From Methylotenera mobilis JLW8 (GTDB lineage Bacteria > Pseudomonadota > Gammaproteobacteria > Burkholderiales > Methylophilaceae), in the NCBI RefSeq assembly GCF_000023705.1, contig NC_012968.1, positions 1,240,001 to 1,304,000 on the forward strand: a DNA stretch of 64,000 nt, read 5' to 3'. Position 1 is the stretch's first letter. Each line of letters opens with the position of its first letter. The position numbers were made by a program, and so were the translations under genes. Below are positions 1-9,446 of the stretch, piece after piece. The notes beneath the pieces are model-generated. The model saw only the letters and a program-made list of their open reading frames with translations. It did not search any database and was not told the origin of the DNA.

Positions 1-515
1 GCTTTATTGCCTGCAATCACTACTTGGCCTGGTGAGTTTAGGTTAACAGCTTCCAACACCTCGCCTTGTGCAGCCTCAGTGCAAACTGCGCGCACTGCGT
101 CATCATCAAGGCCTAAAATTGCAGCCATGGCACCTACGCCAGCAGGCACAGCACTTTGCATCACTTCTGCACGGTATCTCACTAGTGGCAGTGCATCTTT
201 AAATGACAATGCACCAGCGGCTACTAATGCAGTGTATTCTCCTAGGCTGTGACCTGCTACCACTGCAGGCACTTGGTCTGATACAGCTTGCCATGCGCGC
301 CAAGCAGCTACACCTGCAGTTAGCATAATAGGCTGTGTGCTTGTTGTTTCGTTAATTAGCTCATTAGCTTCGGTCGCCATAGACCAAAAATCCACACCTA
401 AAATATCTGATGCTTCTTGAAATGTGTCGCGAACAATTTGGTTATCACCAAAGCCGCTCATCATGCCTACTGACTGTGAGCCTTGGCCTGGGAAAAAGAA
501 TGCTGTTTTTTTCAT
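1..515 (-). CDS. fabD: Malonyl-CoA:ACP transacylase FabD (partial, C-terminus outside window)
   Basis: Transfers malonyl groups from CoA to acyl carrier protein, supplying extender units for fatty acid synthesis in the cytoplasm. The visible 171 residues start MKKTAFFFPGQGSQ, the family's N-terminal glycine-rich loop. The nucleophile elbow GHSLGEYTA follows, with Ser90 as the expected catalytic serine. The ATG at 513-515 is the natural start because the conserved PGQGSQ motif lies at residues 9-14. The gene is cut by the window edge, so the catalytic His is not visible. It lies 36 bases after fabH on the same strand, as the last visible member of the yceD-rpmF-plsX-fabH-fabD block. Function is assigned from family motifs and context and is secure. 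Confidence 0.96.
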   Translation of the reverse strand, partial: MKKTAFFFPGQGSQSVGMMSGFGDNQIVRDTFQEASDILGVDFWSMATEANELINETTSTQPIMLTAGVAAWRAWQAVSDQVPAVVAGHSLGEYTALVAAGALSFKDALPLVRYRAEVMQSAVPAGVGAMAAILGLDDDAVRAVCTEAAQGEVLEAVNLNSPGQVVIAGNK

Positions 516-551
516 AAATTACTTTATATTATCTATATAGTTAATTGAATA

Positions 552-1496
552 TTAATATTTAATTAATGCAGAACCCCAGGTGAATCCACCACCAAAAGCT
601 TCCATCAATATCATGTCGCCACGTTTGATGCGGCCATCTTTTACCGCGGTATCTAGCGCCAAAGGAATAGATGCTGCGGAGGTATTACCATGTTTATCCA
701 CAGTAACCACCACACGATCCATACTCATGTCTAATTTTTTGGCCGTTGCCTGCAAGATACGGATATTGGCTTGGTGTGGCACCAGCCAGTCAATATCTGA
801 TTTTTGCATATTGTTGGCAGCCAGCGTTTCATCAACAATCTGATCTAAAGTGTTAACTGCCACCTTGAACACGGCGTTACCTTCCATCACTACGGTATCT
901 GGCTTATCTGCATTGCGTGGTACATGCAGCATGTTTTCATAGCGGCCATCCGCATGTAAGTGGGTAGAAATAATGCCCTGTTCACTTGATGCCTGCAGCA
1001 CAACTGCACCAGCGCCATCGCCCCATAAAATGCAGTTGCCACGGTCTGTGTAATCGGTGATGCGTGAGAATGTTTCCGCACCAATCACCAATGCACATTT
1101 AGCGCTACCGGCTTTAATAAAATTATCAGCGGTGGTTAGCGCATACACAAAGCCGCTGCACACTGCTTGAATGTCAAACGCTGGGCAGCCAGAAATCTCT
1201 AATTTTCTTTGCACCATGGTTGCCACGCTAGGAAACACTTTATCTGGTGTAGCTGTTGCAACAATAATTAAATCAATATCATTGGGGCTTAAGCCAGCGC
1301 TTGCAATTGCATTTTTAGCAGCTTGCAGCGCTAAGTCGCTGGTGAATTCACCTTCGGCTGCAATGTGGCGCTCACGGATACCTGTGCGTGTAAAAATCCA
1401 TTCATCGGTGGTATCTACCATACGCTCCAAATCGGCGTTGGTGAGTATTTTGCTTGGTAAATAGCTACCGGTACCTGCTATACGAGAAAATATCAT
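552..1496 (-). CDS. fabH: Beta-ketoacyl-ACP synthase III FabH
   Basis: Condenses acetyl-CoA with malonyl-ACP to start fatty acid elongation. The 314-residue product has the usual family length. The thiolase-fold catalytic triad is visible: Cys113 in AVCSGFVYA, His241 in VPHQANIR and Asn271 in KHGNTSAAS. The N-terminal segment [14 protein letters not shown] carries the Trp/Arg residues typical of the CoA-binding tunnel. The start overlaps the plsX stop by four bases, so translation is probably coupled. The next gene is fabD. The canonical Cys-His-Asn triad argues against a KASI/II or chalcone-synthase-like relative. Confidence 0.98.
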   Translation of the reverse strand: MIFSRIAGTGSYLPSKILTNADLERMVDTTDEWIFTRTGIRERHIAAEGEFTSDLALQAAKNAIASAGLSPNDIDLIIVATATPDKVFPSVATMVQRKLEISGCPAFDIQAVCSGFVYALTTADNFIKAGSAKCALVIGAETFSRITDYTDRGNCILWGDGAGAVVLQASSEQGIISTHLHADGRYENMLHVPRNADKPDTVVMEGNAVFKVAVNTLDQIVDETLAANNMQKSDIDWLVPHQANIRILQATAKKLDMSMDRVVVTVDKHGNTSAASIPLALDTAVKDGRIKRGDMILMEAFGGGFTWGSALIKY

Positions 1497-2554
1497 TGCA
1501 TATCCTGAGGGTTGTTTACAGCCGCGCCTTTTGCGTCAGGGCTTGGTTGTAAATGTTCAATTTCTAGCTGCTCGGTAATACGGCGTAGCACTCCGCTACG
1601 CGCTTCTTCTATTGCCACATGAATTGCGGAGAAAAAAGCTACCTGATCTGCGCCGCCGTGGCTTTTAACCACGATGCCGCGCAAGCCTAAAAAACTAGCG
1701 CCATTATAGCGACGAGGGTCTAAGCGATTTTTAAAAGCTTTGAGTACCGGCATGGCACAAAGTGCCATTAATTTGGTTAGCCAGCTTTTTTTGAATTCCT
1801 GTGTTAAAAACTTGCCCATCATATGAGCCAAGCCCTCTGTGGTTTTTAGTGAGACATTGCCCACAAAGCCATCGCACACAACTAAATCCGTGGTGCCTTT
1901 GAAAATGTCATCACCTTCAACATTACCATAAAAGTTTAAATGACTGGCTTTCAGTAACTCACCAGCCTGCTTAACTACTTCATTGCCTTTGATGTCTTCT
2001 GATCCAATGTTCAGCAAGCCAACAGTCGGGCGTTCTTTGTGCTCCACACAACTCACCAGCATAGCGCCCATGATTGCAAACTGATAAAGGTGTTCAGGTG
2101 TGCAGTCTGCGTTTGCGCCTAAATCCAACATATAGGTATTGCCTTTTTCACTAGGCAAGGCGGATGCGATGGCTGGGCGATCAATGCCAGGTAAAGTTTT
2201 TAATACAAAACGTGCTGTTGCCATAAGGGCGCCTGTGTTGCCTGCACTAACGCAAGCATTGGCTTCGCCGCTTTTCACCAAATTAATGGCAACGCGCATG
2301 GAGGAATCTTTTTTATTTTTTAGGGCACTTTGCGGCGATTCATCCATAGTCACAACCTCAGTTGCATGATGAATGCGCAGGCGCGGATTAACACTTGCCT
2401 TATGTGCTTTAAGTTCAGCTTCAATTACGTCACTTAAGCCCACTAAAACAATATTTAACTCAGAATCTGAATTCAGTGCTTTCAATGCCGCCGGCACTGT
2501 TACGTGGGGGCCGTGATCACCACCCATTGCGTCAATCGCAATTGTAATATCCAT
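1493..2554 (-). CDS. plsX: Phosphate acyltransferase PlsX
   Basis: Converts acyl-ACP to acyl-phosphate for the PlsY-dependent first step of phospholipid synthesis, and is a peripheral membrane enzyme in known bacteria. The 353-residue product begins [14 protein letters not shown], the signature PlsX N-terminus. It also contains [10 protein letters not shown] and the [12 protein letters not shown] segment near the C-terminus, both conserved in the family. It overlaps fabH by four bases and is separated from upstream rpmF by about 190 bases that hold a long inverted repeat. This spacing leaves room for separate regulation of plsX-fabH-fabD and rpmF. Confidence 0.97.
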   Translation of the reverse strand: MDITIAIDAMGGDHGPHVTVPAALKALNSDSELNIVLVGLSDVIEAELKAHKASVNPRLRIHHATEVVTMDESPQSALKNKKDSSMRVAINLVKSGEANACVSAGNTGALMATARFVLKTLPGIDRPAIASALPSEKGNTYMLDLGANADCTPEHLYQFAIMGAMLVSCVEHKERPTVGLLNIGSEDIKGNEVVKQAGELLKASHLNFYGNVEGDDIFKGTTDLVVCDGFVGNVSLKTTEGLAHMMGKFLTQEFKKSWLTKLMALCAMPVLKAFKNRLDPRRYNGASFLGLRGIVVKSHGGADQVAFFSAIHVAIEEARSGVLRRITEQLEIEHLQPSPDAKGAAVNNPQDMQ

Positions 2555-2640
2555 TACTTTATACTCAATCTGAATAGTAAGGGTTTAATCGGAACATCGT
2601 TGCCACAAGCTGGCAACAGATTAATTAGGTGCGCTATTAA

Positions 2641-2680
2641 AACATAACGCCGCTCCAAGCTAATGGAGCGGCGTTATGTT
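2641..2680. repeat. Perfect 17-bp inverted repeat between rpmF and plsX
   Basis: The arms at 2641-2657 and 2664-2680 are exact reverse complements, enclosing a six-base loop AGCTAA. The core reads CGCCGCTCCA on the left arm. Neither strand has a T-run directly after the stem, so it is not a standard intrinsic terminator. It lies downstream of rpmF and upstream of plsX on their shared minus strand. In RNA it would form a very stable hairpin that could protect the rpmF mRNA end or reduce readthrough into plsX; that role is inferred. Confidence 0.85.
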
Positions 2681-2744
2681 TCCTGTACTGCCAAACAATT
2701 CAATCTACACCAAAGCTGTTATTGAAATTGTTCGCCGAGTAGAT

Positions 2745-2924
2745 TTACTCGCCTTTTGATGGCAATACTTTACGGCCACGGTAGTAGCCATTAGGACTAA
2801 TATGGTGACGCAAGTGCGTTTCGCCAGTAGTTGGCTCAACTGCTAATGGTGGATTTGTCAAAAAGTCGTGCGAACGGTGCATGCCGCGCTTTGAAGGTGT
2901 CTTTTTGTTTTGCTGAACTGCCAT
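2745..2924 (-). CDS. rpmF: 50S ribosomal protein L32
   Basis: Small protein of the large ribosomal subunit, 59 residues. It begins [19 protein letters not shown], the conserved L32 N-terminus, and the C-terminal half contains [14 protein letters not shown]. It belongs to the L32 type without the four zinc-ligand cysteines. I chose the ATG at 2922-2924 rather than the in-frame ATG twelve bases upstream, because GGAG lies at proper spacing before it and the family starts MAVQ. It follows yceD by about 150 bases, the normal linkage in proteobacteria. Confidence 0.97.
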   Translation of the reverse strand: MAVQQNKKTPSKRGMHRSHDFLTNPPLAVEPTTGETHLRHHISPNGYYRGRKVLPSKGE

Positions 2925-3078
2925 AATAAACTCCAATAAAATGATTAAAACATCATCTCAATTACTTGTAAATCGACGCGAATAAATGAATAACGCATCA
3001 CTAATTTAAGATTACACTAAATAACTAACCCGTAATAATAATACAAAACATTAGTTTTGTCAGCCAATACTATATATT

Positions 3079-3624
3079 TTAAGATTTAATTAATCCTTTG
3101 AGTGCCGCAAATGGGTTGGGTTTCTCGCCGCTTTGTGTTGTTGCCGGAGCGCAGTCACTTTCGTGCACGGGTGCGATAGGTAGCGCCAGTATAACCTCAT
3201 CTTCGATTAGCAGCTTAACATCCATGGCTTGGCTCACCTCTTGAATATCAATATCGTCACCAATCTCCGCTTCAAGATCCTCTAGCGATTCTTCGTCTGC
3301 ATTGCTGATGAGGTAGTGAAAGTTAAGTGCTAAAGTTAAAGGCATTTCCGATAGGCAGCGCTGGCAGCTTGTTATCAGGTTGGCATTTAGTGTTAGGTGC
3401 AAAAAAGATTGTCCAAGTGCATTTTTTTCACCTGAGAGAGTGAATTCAATTTCACCAGCCTGCTCGGCGGTGTTAGTGTGCTTACTGTCTCCTGTAGATT
3501 TTCCCTGCCGGGAGGTGGTTAATTCGCACAGCCTAGGAAACTCCGTGAGCGGCAGCTTTGCTTGCAAGCGCTCACCGCGGGCGGCAAAAGCTAGGTTATC
3601 GATTAAGATGTTTTGATTGGTCAT
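3079..3624 (-). CDS. yceD: YceD family protein (DUF177), 23S rRNA accumulation factor
   Basis: Member of the DUF177/YceD family, whose E. coli representative is linked to 23S rRNA accumulation; the mechanism is not settled. The 181-residue product shows the family's conserved ITSCQRCLSEMPL segment with Cys87 and Cys90, followed by an acidic stretch (NADEESLEDLEAEIGDD). No signal peptide or membrane segment is seen, so it should be cytoplasmic. It is the first gene of the yceD-rpmF-plsX-fabH-fabD block and diverges from the pyruvate carboxylase genes. Family assignment is good; the molecular role is taken from the family. Confidence 0.92.
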   Translation of the reverse strand: MTNQNILIDNLAFAARGERLQAKLPLTEFPRLCELTTSRQGKSTGDSKHTNTAEQAGEIEFTLSGEKNALGQSFLHLTLNANLITSCQRCLSEMPLTLALNFHYLISNADEESLEDLEAEIGDDIDIQEVSQAMDVKLLIEDEVILALPIAPVHESDCAPATTQSGEKPNPFAALKGLIKS

Positions 3625-3912
3625 AACTAAAGTTTCAAATTGGATTGAATTTCATTAGGTGAAATTATCCTAGATAATGAGCGGTTAAGGTAAATATTCC
3701 TATCCTATGGGGAAAAATTTTTGTGGCACCTCGGGCGCATGATCATTTTTATAGTTATTTGGTGTTTAATCTAGGTGTTGATGGATAGTTGAAATGACTT
3801 TTCATGCTGAATTTGGCGCTTAAATTTGCGCTAGGGATTTAGCAATTAAGCCTCCCATGGTACAATTGCGCTGTTTTTGTAACGATATTTAATAAAATTA
3901 AGGCTTACCTAC
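3625..3912. other. Divergent intergenic region between yceD and pycA
   Basis: This 288-base stretch holds no convincing gene and must contain the promoters of both diverging operons. On the minus strand a GATAAT hexamer about 45 bases before yceD is a possible -10 box, with no clear -35. A better candidate for pycA is listed separately. I see no riboswitch-like structure or long inverted repeat. Confidence 0.6.
3838..3866 (+). promoter_or_regulatory. Putative extended -10 promoter of pycA
   Basis: TACAAT at 3861-3866 is preceded by TGG, giving the extended -10 form TGnTACAAT. The -35 position 17 bases upstream (TTTAGC) is poor, as is common for extended -10 promoters. Transcription would start about 40 bases before the GTG start of pycA. 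Pattern match only. Confidence 0.4.
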
Positions 3913-5331
3913 GTGTTCAAAAAAATTCTAGTTGCTAACCGCGGTGAAATTGCAGTACGTATTGTGCGCGCATGCTCTGAGATGGGCATCAAATCTGTTG
4001 CAATCTATACAGATGCAGACCGTCAGGCTTTACATGTTAAAAAGGCAGATGAAGCTTATCATATTGGTACAGACCCTGTCGCCGGCTATTTAAATGCGCA
4101 TAATATTGTTAATTTGGCAGTGGCTGCAGGTTGCGATGCACTACACCCTGGCTATGGCTTTTTGTCTGAAAATCCAGAGTTGGCTGAGATTTGTGAACGT
4201 CGTGGCGTTAAATTTATCGGCCCGAATGCTGACGTGATTCGTCAAATGGGTGACAAGATTCAAGCGCGTAATGCGATGACTAAAGCAGGCATTCCGTGCA
4301 CTCCTGGTAGCAATGGCAATTTAAAGGATTTGGAAGAAGCCGTAGCGCTTGCCAATAAAATTGGCTATCCAGTAATGCTGAAAGCAACGAATGGTGGCGG
4401 TGGCCGCGGTATTCGTCGTTGCGATAGCGAAAAAGAGTTATTAGGTAATTATGATCGCGTAATTAGTGAAGCGAGCAAGGCTTTCGGTAAACCTGAAGTG
4501 TTTATTGAAAAGTGCGTTGTGTCACCGCGGCATATTGAAGTGCAGGTGTTGGCTGACTCTCAGGGAAATGCTATTCACCTATTTGAGCGTGACTGTTCAA
4601 TTCAGCGCCGCAACCAAAAATTAATCGAAATTGCCCCCTCACCTCAGCTTTCCCAAGCGCAGCGTGAATATATTGGTGGGCTAGCAGTAAAAGCTGCGAA
4701 AGCAGTTGGCTATGAAAATGCAGGTACCGTTGAGTTCCTATTGGACTCTGACAATACTTTCTACTTCATGGAAATGAATACACGCTTGCAAGTGGAACAT
4801 ACGGTGACAGAAACAATCACAGGTATTGATATTGTGCAGGAGCAAATCCGTGTGGCTTATGGCTTGCCTTTACAGTACAAGCAAAAAGACGTGTCCTTTA
4901 GAGGTTACGCGATGGAGTTCCGTATCAATGCGGAAGATCCTAAAAATGGATTCTTGCCAAGTTTTGGTAAAATTACACGTTATTACGCGCCCGGTGGTCC
5001 AGGTGTGCGTATGGATGCTGCGATATTTAGTGGCTATGAAATTCCGCCCTACTACGACTCTATGTGCGCCAAGTTAACGGTATGGGCGCTGACATGGGAA
5101 GGTGTGATTGAGCGCGGACGTCGCGCACTGGACGACATGATTATTTATGGGGTGAAAACGACCATCCCTTATTATCAGGAAATTCTTAAGCATCAGGAGT
5201 TTAGGGATGCCGAGTTTAATACCAGCTTTGTAGAGATGCATCCAGAATTAGCGAACTACGCTAATGAAATTCCGCCAGAGCTAATCGCAGCAGCGATTTC
5301 AGCGGTAATTGCGGCGCACGAAGGTATTTAA
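3913..5331 (+). CDS. pycA: Pyruvate carboxylase subunit A (biotin carboxylase)
   Basis: ATP-dependent carboxylation of biotin on the partner subunit, the first half-reaction of pyruvate carboxylase. The 472 residues are biotin-carboxylase length. They begin FKKILVANRGEIAVRI, with the ATP-grasp glycine-rich loop NGGGGRGIRR near residues 160-168 and the active-site segment EMNTRLQVEHTVTE from residue 287. The start is a GTG with AAGG ten bases upstream, and the motif position leaves no alternative. The next gene, 55 bases downstream, encodes a carboxyltransferase with its own biotinyl domain. That pairing points to two-subunit pyruvate carboxylase rather than AccC of acetyl-CoA carboxylase. Its role would be anaplerotic oxaloacetate formation. 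Confidence 0.93.
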   Translation: MFKKILVANRGEIAVRIVRACSEMGIKSVAIYTDADRQALHVKKADEAYHIGTDPVAGYLNAHNIVNLAVAAGCDALHPGYGFLSENPELAEICERRGVKFIGPNADVIRQMGDKIQARNAMTKAGIPCTPGSNGNLKDLEEAVALANKIGYPVMLKATNGGGGRGIRRCDSEKELLGNYDRVISEASKAFGKPEVFIEKCVVSPRHIEVQVLADSQGNAIHLFERDCSIQRRNQKLIEIAPSPQLSQAQREYIGGLAVKAAKAVGYENAGTVEFLLDSDNTFYFMEMNTRLQVEHTVTETITGIDIVQEQIRVAYGLPLQYKQKDVSFRGYAMEFRINAEDPKNGFLPSFGKITRYYAPGGPGVRMDAAIFSGYEIPPYYDSMCAKLTVWALTWEGVIERGRRALDDMIIYGVKTTIPYYQEILKHQEFRDAEFNTSFVEMHPELANYANEIPPELIAAAISAVIAAHEGI

Positions 5332-5386
5332 CAAGATTTCAAAGTATTAACAATTAATTTTAACCTTAGATTGATAGATTAAAAAT

Positions 5387-7234
5387 ATGGCAAAAGTATC
5401 TGTTACTGAACTAGTTTTACGCGATGGTCACCAGTCGCTTATAGCAACCCGCATGCGCACTGAGGATATGCTACCAATTTGTGCAAAGCTTGATGCTATT
5501 GGCTTTTGGTCGCTTGAAGCTTGGGGCGGTGCAACATTCGATGCATGTGTACGTTTTCTGAAAGAAGACCCGTGGGAGCGTTTGGCTAAATTGCGTAAAG
5601 CGTTACCTAACAGCCGCATTAAAATGCTGCTGCGTGGTCAGAACTTGTTGGGTTACCGCCACTACTCTGATGACGTAGTGCGTGCTTTCGTACAGAAATC
5701 AGCAGATAACGGTGTAGATGTTTTCCGTATTTTTGACGCAATGAATGACTTGCGTAACATTCAAACCTCAGTAGACGCTGTTAAAAAATTGGGCAAACAC
5801 GCTGAAGGTGCCATTGCATACACCACTAGCCCAGTACATGATGTTAATTATTTTGTGCAATTAGCCAAAGAGTTAGAAGCCATGGGTTGCGACACCATTG
5901 CCATTAAAGATATGGCTGGCTTGCTCACGCCACAAGGCACCGGTGAGTTGGTTGCTGCATTGCGCAGTGCTGTTAATTTGCCAATTCAATTACATAGCCA
6001 TGCGACTTCAGGCCTTTCTGCCATGAGTTTGCTAAAAGGTATTGAAGCCGGCGCAAGTATTATTGACACTTGTAACTCATCGTTTGGTGAAGGTGCTAGC
6101 CATTCATCTACTGAAAGTTTAGTGGCGGCATTGCAAGGCACTGAATACGACACTGGTTTAGATTTGGGTGCATTGCAAGAAATTACTGCTTACTTCAGAG
6201 ATGTGCGTAAGAAATACTGGCAGTTTGAAAGTGAATTTACTGGTGTAGATACTCGCGTGCTGGTCAACCAGATTCCTGGTGGCATGATTTCAAATCTGTC
6301 TAACCAGCTTAAAGAACAAGGCGCGCTTAACCGCATGGATGAAGTGCTGCAAGAGATTCCACGCGTACGTGAAGACTTAGGCTACCCTCCTTTGGTAACG
6401 CCAACCTCACAAATTGTGGGTACACAAGCAGTGCTCAACGTGATGACAGGCGCACGTTATAAATCTATTACCAATGAAGTTAAAAATTACTTCTTGGGTC
6501 AATACGGTAAAGCCCCTGCTGCGGTTAACGAAACCATCAAGCAACAAGCAGTTGGTGATGCTGTAGTAGTGAGCTGTAGACCAGCTGATTTACTCAAGCC
6601 AGAAATGGCAAGATTAAGCAGTGAAGCTGAGCGATTTGCGAAGTCTGAAGAAGATGTACTGACTTATGCAATGTTCCCGGATATTGGTCAAACTTATTTA
6701 CAAGAGCGTAATGCCGGTTCATTAGTGCCTGAAGTGTTGTTAGATAAGAACTCAATTAAATCCAGTGGCCCGCGATTTGCGCCAAATGAATTTAAAGTGA
6801 CCTTGCATGGCGAAACATTCCACATCAACGTGACTGGTAGTGGCCACGCAGGTGAAGAGCAGCGTCCTTATTTTGTATCGATTGACGGTATTGCTGAAGA
6901 AGTGATTGTGGAAACACTCAGTGAAATTGAGATTTCTAACGGTGGCGCTACAAGTAGCGGTGGCAAAAGAAAAGTAGCCAGCAATACAAGCAGCGGTCGT
7001 CCACGCCCTTCTCACCCTGGCCATGTGACAACCTCTATGCCTGGCACTATTGTTGCTATTAAGGTTAACGTTGGCGATAAAGTAAAAGCTGGTGATGGCG
7101 TGTTGGTGATCGAGGCCATGAAGATGGAGAATGAAATCCAAGCTTCTGTCACAGGCACCGTAGTAGCAATACACGCGGCTAAAGGTGATACAGTTACCCC
7201 TGACGAATCTCTACTGGAAATTCAACCTGAATAA
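5387..7234 (+). CDS. pycB: Pyruvate carboxylase subunit B (carboxyltransferase plus biotinyl domain)
   Basis: Transfers the carboxyl group from biotin to pyruvate, giving oxaloacetate. Residues 1 to about 450 form the metal-dependent carboxyltransferase TIM barrel and PYC_OADA region: VLRDGHQSLIATRMRT at the start, IKDMAGLLTP mid-domain and LHSHATSG as the metal-binding strand. A Ser/Gly-rich linker at about 525-550 leads to a C-terminal biotinyl domain with EAMKMENE, biotinylated Lys579. The 615 residues match PycB and the sodium-pump oxaloacetate decarboxylase alpha subunit. The adjacent biotin carboxylase, and the absence of membrane beta/gamma subunits nearby, favour pyruvate carboxylase. 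Confidence 0.92.
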   Translation: MAKVSVTELVLRDGHQSLIATRMRTEDMLPICAKLDAIGFWSLEAWGGATFDACVRFLKEDPWERLAKLRKALPNSRIKMLLRGQNLLGYRHYSDDVVRAFVQKSADNGVDVFRIFDAMNDLRNIQTSVDAVKKLGKHAEGAIAYTTSPVHDVNYFVQLAKELEAMGCDTIAIKDMAGLLTPQGTGELVAALRSAVNLPIQLHSHATSGLSAMSLLKGIEAGASIIDTCNSSFGEGASHSSTESLVAALQGTEYDTGLDLGALQEITAYFRDVRKKYWQFESEFTGVDTRVLVNQIPGGMISNLSNQLKEQGALNRMDEVLQEIPRVREDLGYPPLVTPTSQIVGTQAVLNVMTGARYKSITNEVKNYFLGQYGKAPAAVNETIKQQAVGDAVVVSCRPADLLKPEMARLSSEAERFAKSEEDVLTYAMFPDIGQTYLQERNAGSLVPEVLLDKNSIKSSGPRFAPNEFKVTLHGETFHINVTGSGHAGEEQRPYFVSIDGIAEEVIVETLSEIEISNGGATSSGGKRKVASNTSSGRPRPSHPGHVTTSMPGTIVAIKVNVGDKVKAGDGVLVIEAMKMENEIQASVTGTVVAIHAAKGDTVTPDESLLEIQPE

Positions 7235-7272
7235 GAGATGTTTTAATTAACAAACTTTAATTTAAAGACTAG

Positions 7273-7303
7273 GCCGACGGATACTTACTGTCGGCTTTTT
7301 TAT
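7273..7303 (+). terminator. Intrinsic terminator after pycB
   Basis: GCCGAC (7273-7278) and GTCGGC (7290-7295) form a stem with an 11-base loop, directly followed by TTTTTTATT. It lies about 40 bases after the pycB stop and just before the maf gene. Confidence 0.8.
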
Positions 7304-7316
7304 TACTGTGACAATC

Positions 7317-7898
7317 ATGCATAACAATCTAATCCTTGCTTCATCCTCCGTTTACCGACGTGAGTTATTAACCCGCTTACAGATTCCTTTTAGCTGCATT
7401 TCTCCTGATGTTGATGAAACACCATTTGAGCATGAGTTGCCGCAAGAAACCGCTTTAAGGCTAGCTAAAGAAAAGGCCATCAAAATTGGCACTACACATA
7501 CAGATGCGCTGGTGATTGGCTGCGATCAAGTAGCTACGCTAGATAATATGCAACTGGGTAAACCGTTAAATCATGACAACGCGACTAAACAGCTGCGCAT
7601 GATGCGTGGCCGTGAGGTGATTTTTCATAGTGCCTTATGTTTATACAACGCTAAAACACAGCATATGCAAGCAACCGTTGTTCCTTATGTTGTGAAGTTT
7701 AGAAACTTAACCGATGCACAGATTGAAAGTTACTTATTAAAAGAACAGCCTTATCATTGTGCCGGCAGTGCTAAATCCGAAGGCTTAGGCATTGCCATTA
7801 TCGAGAAGATGACAGGTGAAGACCCTAACGCACTGATTGGCTTACCGCTGATTGCTTTGATTAATATGCTGAACCATGAGCAAGTGTACGTCATATAA
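7317..7898 (+). CDS. yceF: Maf family nucleotide pyrophosphatase, YceF type
   Basis: Hydrolyses non-canonical nucleoside triphosphates to monophosphates; the YceF subgroup is reported to prefer m7GTP. The 193-residue product starts [15 protein letters not shown], the Maf signature. It continues with [24 protein letters not shown] and the conserved GCDQV near the metal-binding site. A GTG nine bases upstream is in frame, but the ATG at 7317 places the signature correctly. In E. coli yceF likewise sits beside the yceD-rpmF cluster, which supports the YceF assignment over YhdE. The substrate preference is inferred from the family. Confidence 0.88.
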   Translation: MHNNLILASSSVYRRELLTRLQIPFSCISPDVDETPFEHELPQETALRLAKEKAIKIGTTHTDALVIGCDQVATLDNMQLGKPLNHDNATKQLRMMRGREVIFHSALCLYNAKTQHMQATVVPYVVKFRNLTDAQIESYLLKEQPYHCAGSAKSEGLGIAIIEKMTGEDPNALIGLPLIALINMLNHEQVYVI

Positions 7899-7986
7899 AT
7901 TAACAATAATAAATAAACGCTATCAATGAACTAAGTAGTATGGCTTGTTGCCACATTTACCCACTCTCACCAAGAAGGAGTTTGTA

Positions 7987-9432
7987 ATGCCAAATCAATA
8001 TAAACTGATCACACTGTGCGTGCTGTCTGTGTTATCTGGCAATGTCATGTCTGCTGACGCAGATGAAGTTGCCAGTAGTTTAAACGATCAGCAATCTGTT
8101 GCAGTCACAATCTATAACGGCAATCTGGCGCTAGTAAAAGATCAGCGTAAAGTGAAGTTAAATAGTGGGTTAAACAACTTGGCATTACGTGACGTAAGCG
8201 CACAAATCCGGCCAGAAACAGCTTTGTTGCGCAGTATTAGCCACAAGGGTAGTTTTGATACCTTAGAGCAGAATTTTGATTTTGACTTACTCACGCCACA
8301 AAAGCTGCTTGAGAAATATGTAGGAAAAATGGTGCGCGTGCTTAACGTAAATCCTGCCACCGGCGTGGAAACTAGCGAGCAAGCTACCGTGTTGTCCGCC
8401 AATGGCGGCGTGGTAATGAAAATCGGTAACCGTATCGAGACTGGTATGCCTGGGCGTATTGTGTACGACAACGTCCCTATCAATTTACGTGATCGCCCTA
8501 CTTTAATTACTAAGCTACAGAATAAAACAGCAGGCGACCAATCTGTTGAGTTGAGTTACCTCACTGGTGGTTTGGATTGGAAAGCAGATTACGTGGCTGA
8601 ACTAAGCCCCAAAGAGGATAGCCTAGATTTATCAGGCTGGGTGACCCTCACCAATACCAGCGGCACCAGTTACCAGAATGCTAAATTGCAGCTGGTGGCT
8701 GGAGATGTGAATCGTGTGCAAGATAATTATCCGCGCGCCATGAGTATGAGAAAAGGCGCTGTAATGGCAGCTGAAGCCGCTGCACCTATGGCGGAAGAAT
8801 CACTGCTTGAATACCATTTATATAGCCTAGATCGCCAAACCACTATTGCAGAGAACCAAACTAAACAAGTGGCATTACTCTCAGCATCACAGGTGCCGGC
8901 ACGCAAAGAGTTGGTGTTACGTGGCGCGGACTATTATTACAACGCTAGTTATGGCGACTTGGGTCAGAAGTTAAAAGTTAGCGTATTTATAGATTTTGAT
9001 AACAAAGAAGCGGCAAAGCTAGGTATGCCATTACCCAAAGGCGTGATGCGTGTCTATAAAAAAGATAGTCAAGGCAATGCGCAATTTGTAGGTGAGGACC
9101 ATATCGACCATACACCAAAAAATGAAACAGTACGCCTGAAACTGGGTGAGACATTTGATGTGACCGCAGATAAAAAACAGGCAGACTTTAAAACGCTGCC
9201 ACGCCCTGCCAAAGGCAACAGTATGTTTGAAAGTGCGTATGAGATTGTAATCAAGAATGCAAAAAAAGAGCATGTTTCTGTCACCGTACAAGAGCCGATT
9301 CCTGCTGATTGGAAAATAATCAAAGAAAGTCACCCTAGCCAAAAAGCTACCAGCAATACGGCTGTGTGGAAAATTGACGTGCCGGCGGAAGGTAAGGCTA
9401 CACTAAGTTATCGAGTACAAGTGAAGTATTAA
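7987..9432 (+). CDS. Secreted DUF4139 domain protein
   Basis: Function unknown. The 481-residue product has a signal peptide (YKLITLCVLSVLSGNVMSA) with likely cleavage after VMSA, so it should be periplasmic or outer-membrane associated. The rest is beta-rich, with LTGGLDWKADYVAELSPKED and GWVTLTNTSGTSYQNAKLQLVAGDV, typical of the DUF4139 family. The start at 7987 is set by AAGGAG eight bases upstream and by the signal peptide; a longer in-frame TTG start would bury the signal. It is followed 14 bases later by the methyltransferase gene, perhaps in the same transcript. Family recognition is good, function unassigned. Confidence 0.85.
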   Translation: MPNQYKLITLCVLSVLSGNVMSADADEVASSLNDQQSVAVTIYNGNLALVKDQRKVKLNSGLNNLALRDVSAQIRPETALLRSISHKGSFDTLEQNFDFDLLTPQKLLEKYVGKMVRVLNVNPATGVETSEQATVLSANGGVVMKIGNRIETGMPGRIVYDNVPINLRDRPTLITKLQNKTAGDQSVELSYLTGGLDWKADYVAELSPKEDSLDLSGWVTLTNTSGTSYQNAKLQLVAGDVNRVQDNYPRAMSMRKGAVMAAEAAAPMAEESLLEYHLYSLDRQTTIAENQTKQVALLSASQVPARKELVLRGADYYYNASYGDLGQKLKVSVFIDFDNKEAAKLGMPLPKGVMRVYKKDSQGNAQFVGEDHIDHTPKNETVRLKLGETFDVTADKKQADFKTLPRPAKGNSMFESAYEIVIKNAKKEHVSVTVQEPIPADWKIIKESHPSQKATSNTAVWKIDVPAEGKATLSYRVQVKY

Positions 9433-9446
9433 AAAGTGAAATATTA

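Noticed and set aside
580-843. Plus-strand ORF opposite fabH
   Set aside because: It is antisense to a complete, motif-verified fabH gene, has low-complexity Ser/Ala composition and no ribosome site.
2641-2680. The rpmF-plsX inverted repeat as an ordinary intrinsic terminator
   Set aside because: No T-run follows the stem on either strand, so it is reported as an unexplained repeat instead.
6752-7174. 140-codon minus-strand ORF opposite the pycB biotinyl region
   Set aside because: It is antisense to a conserved domain, with no family resemblance.
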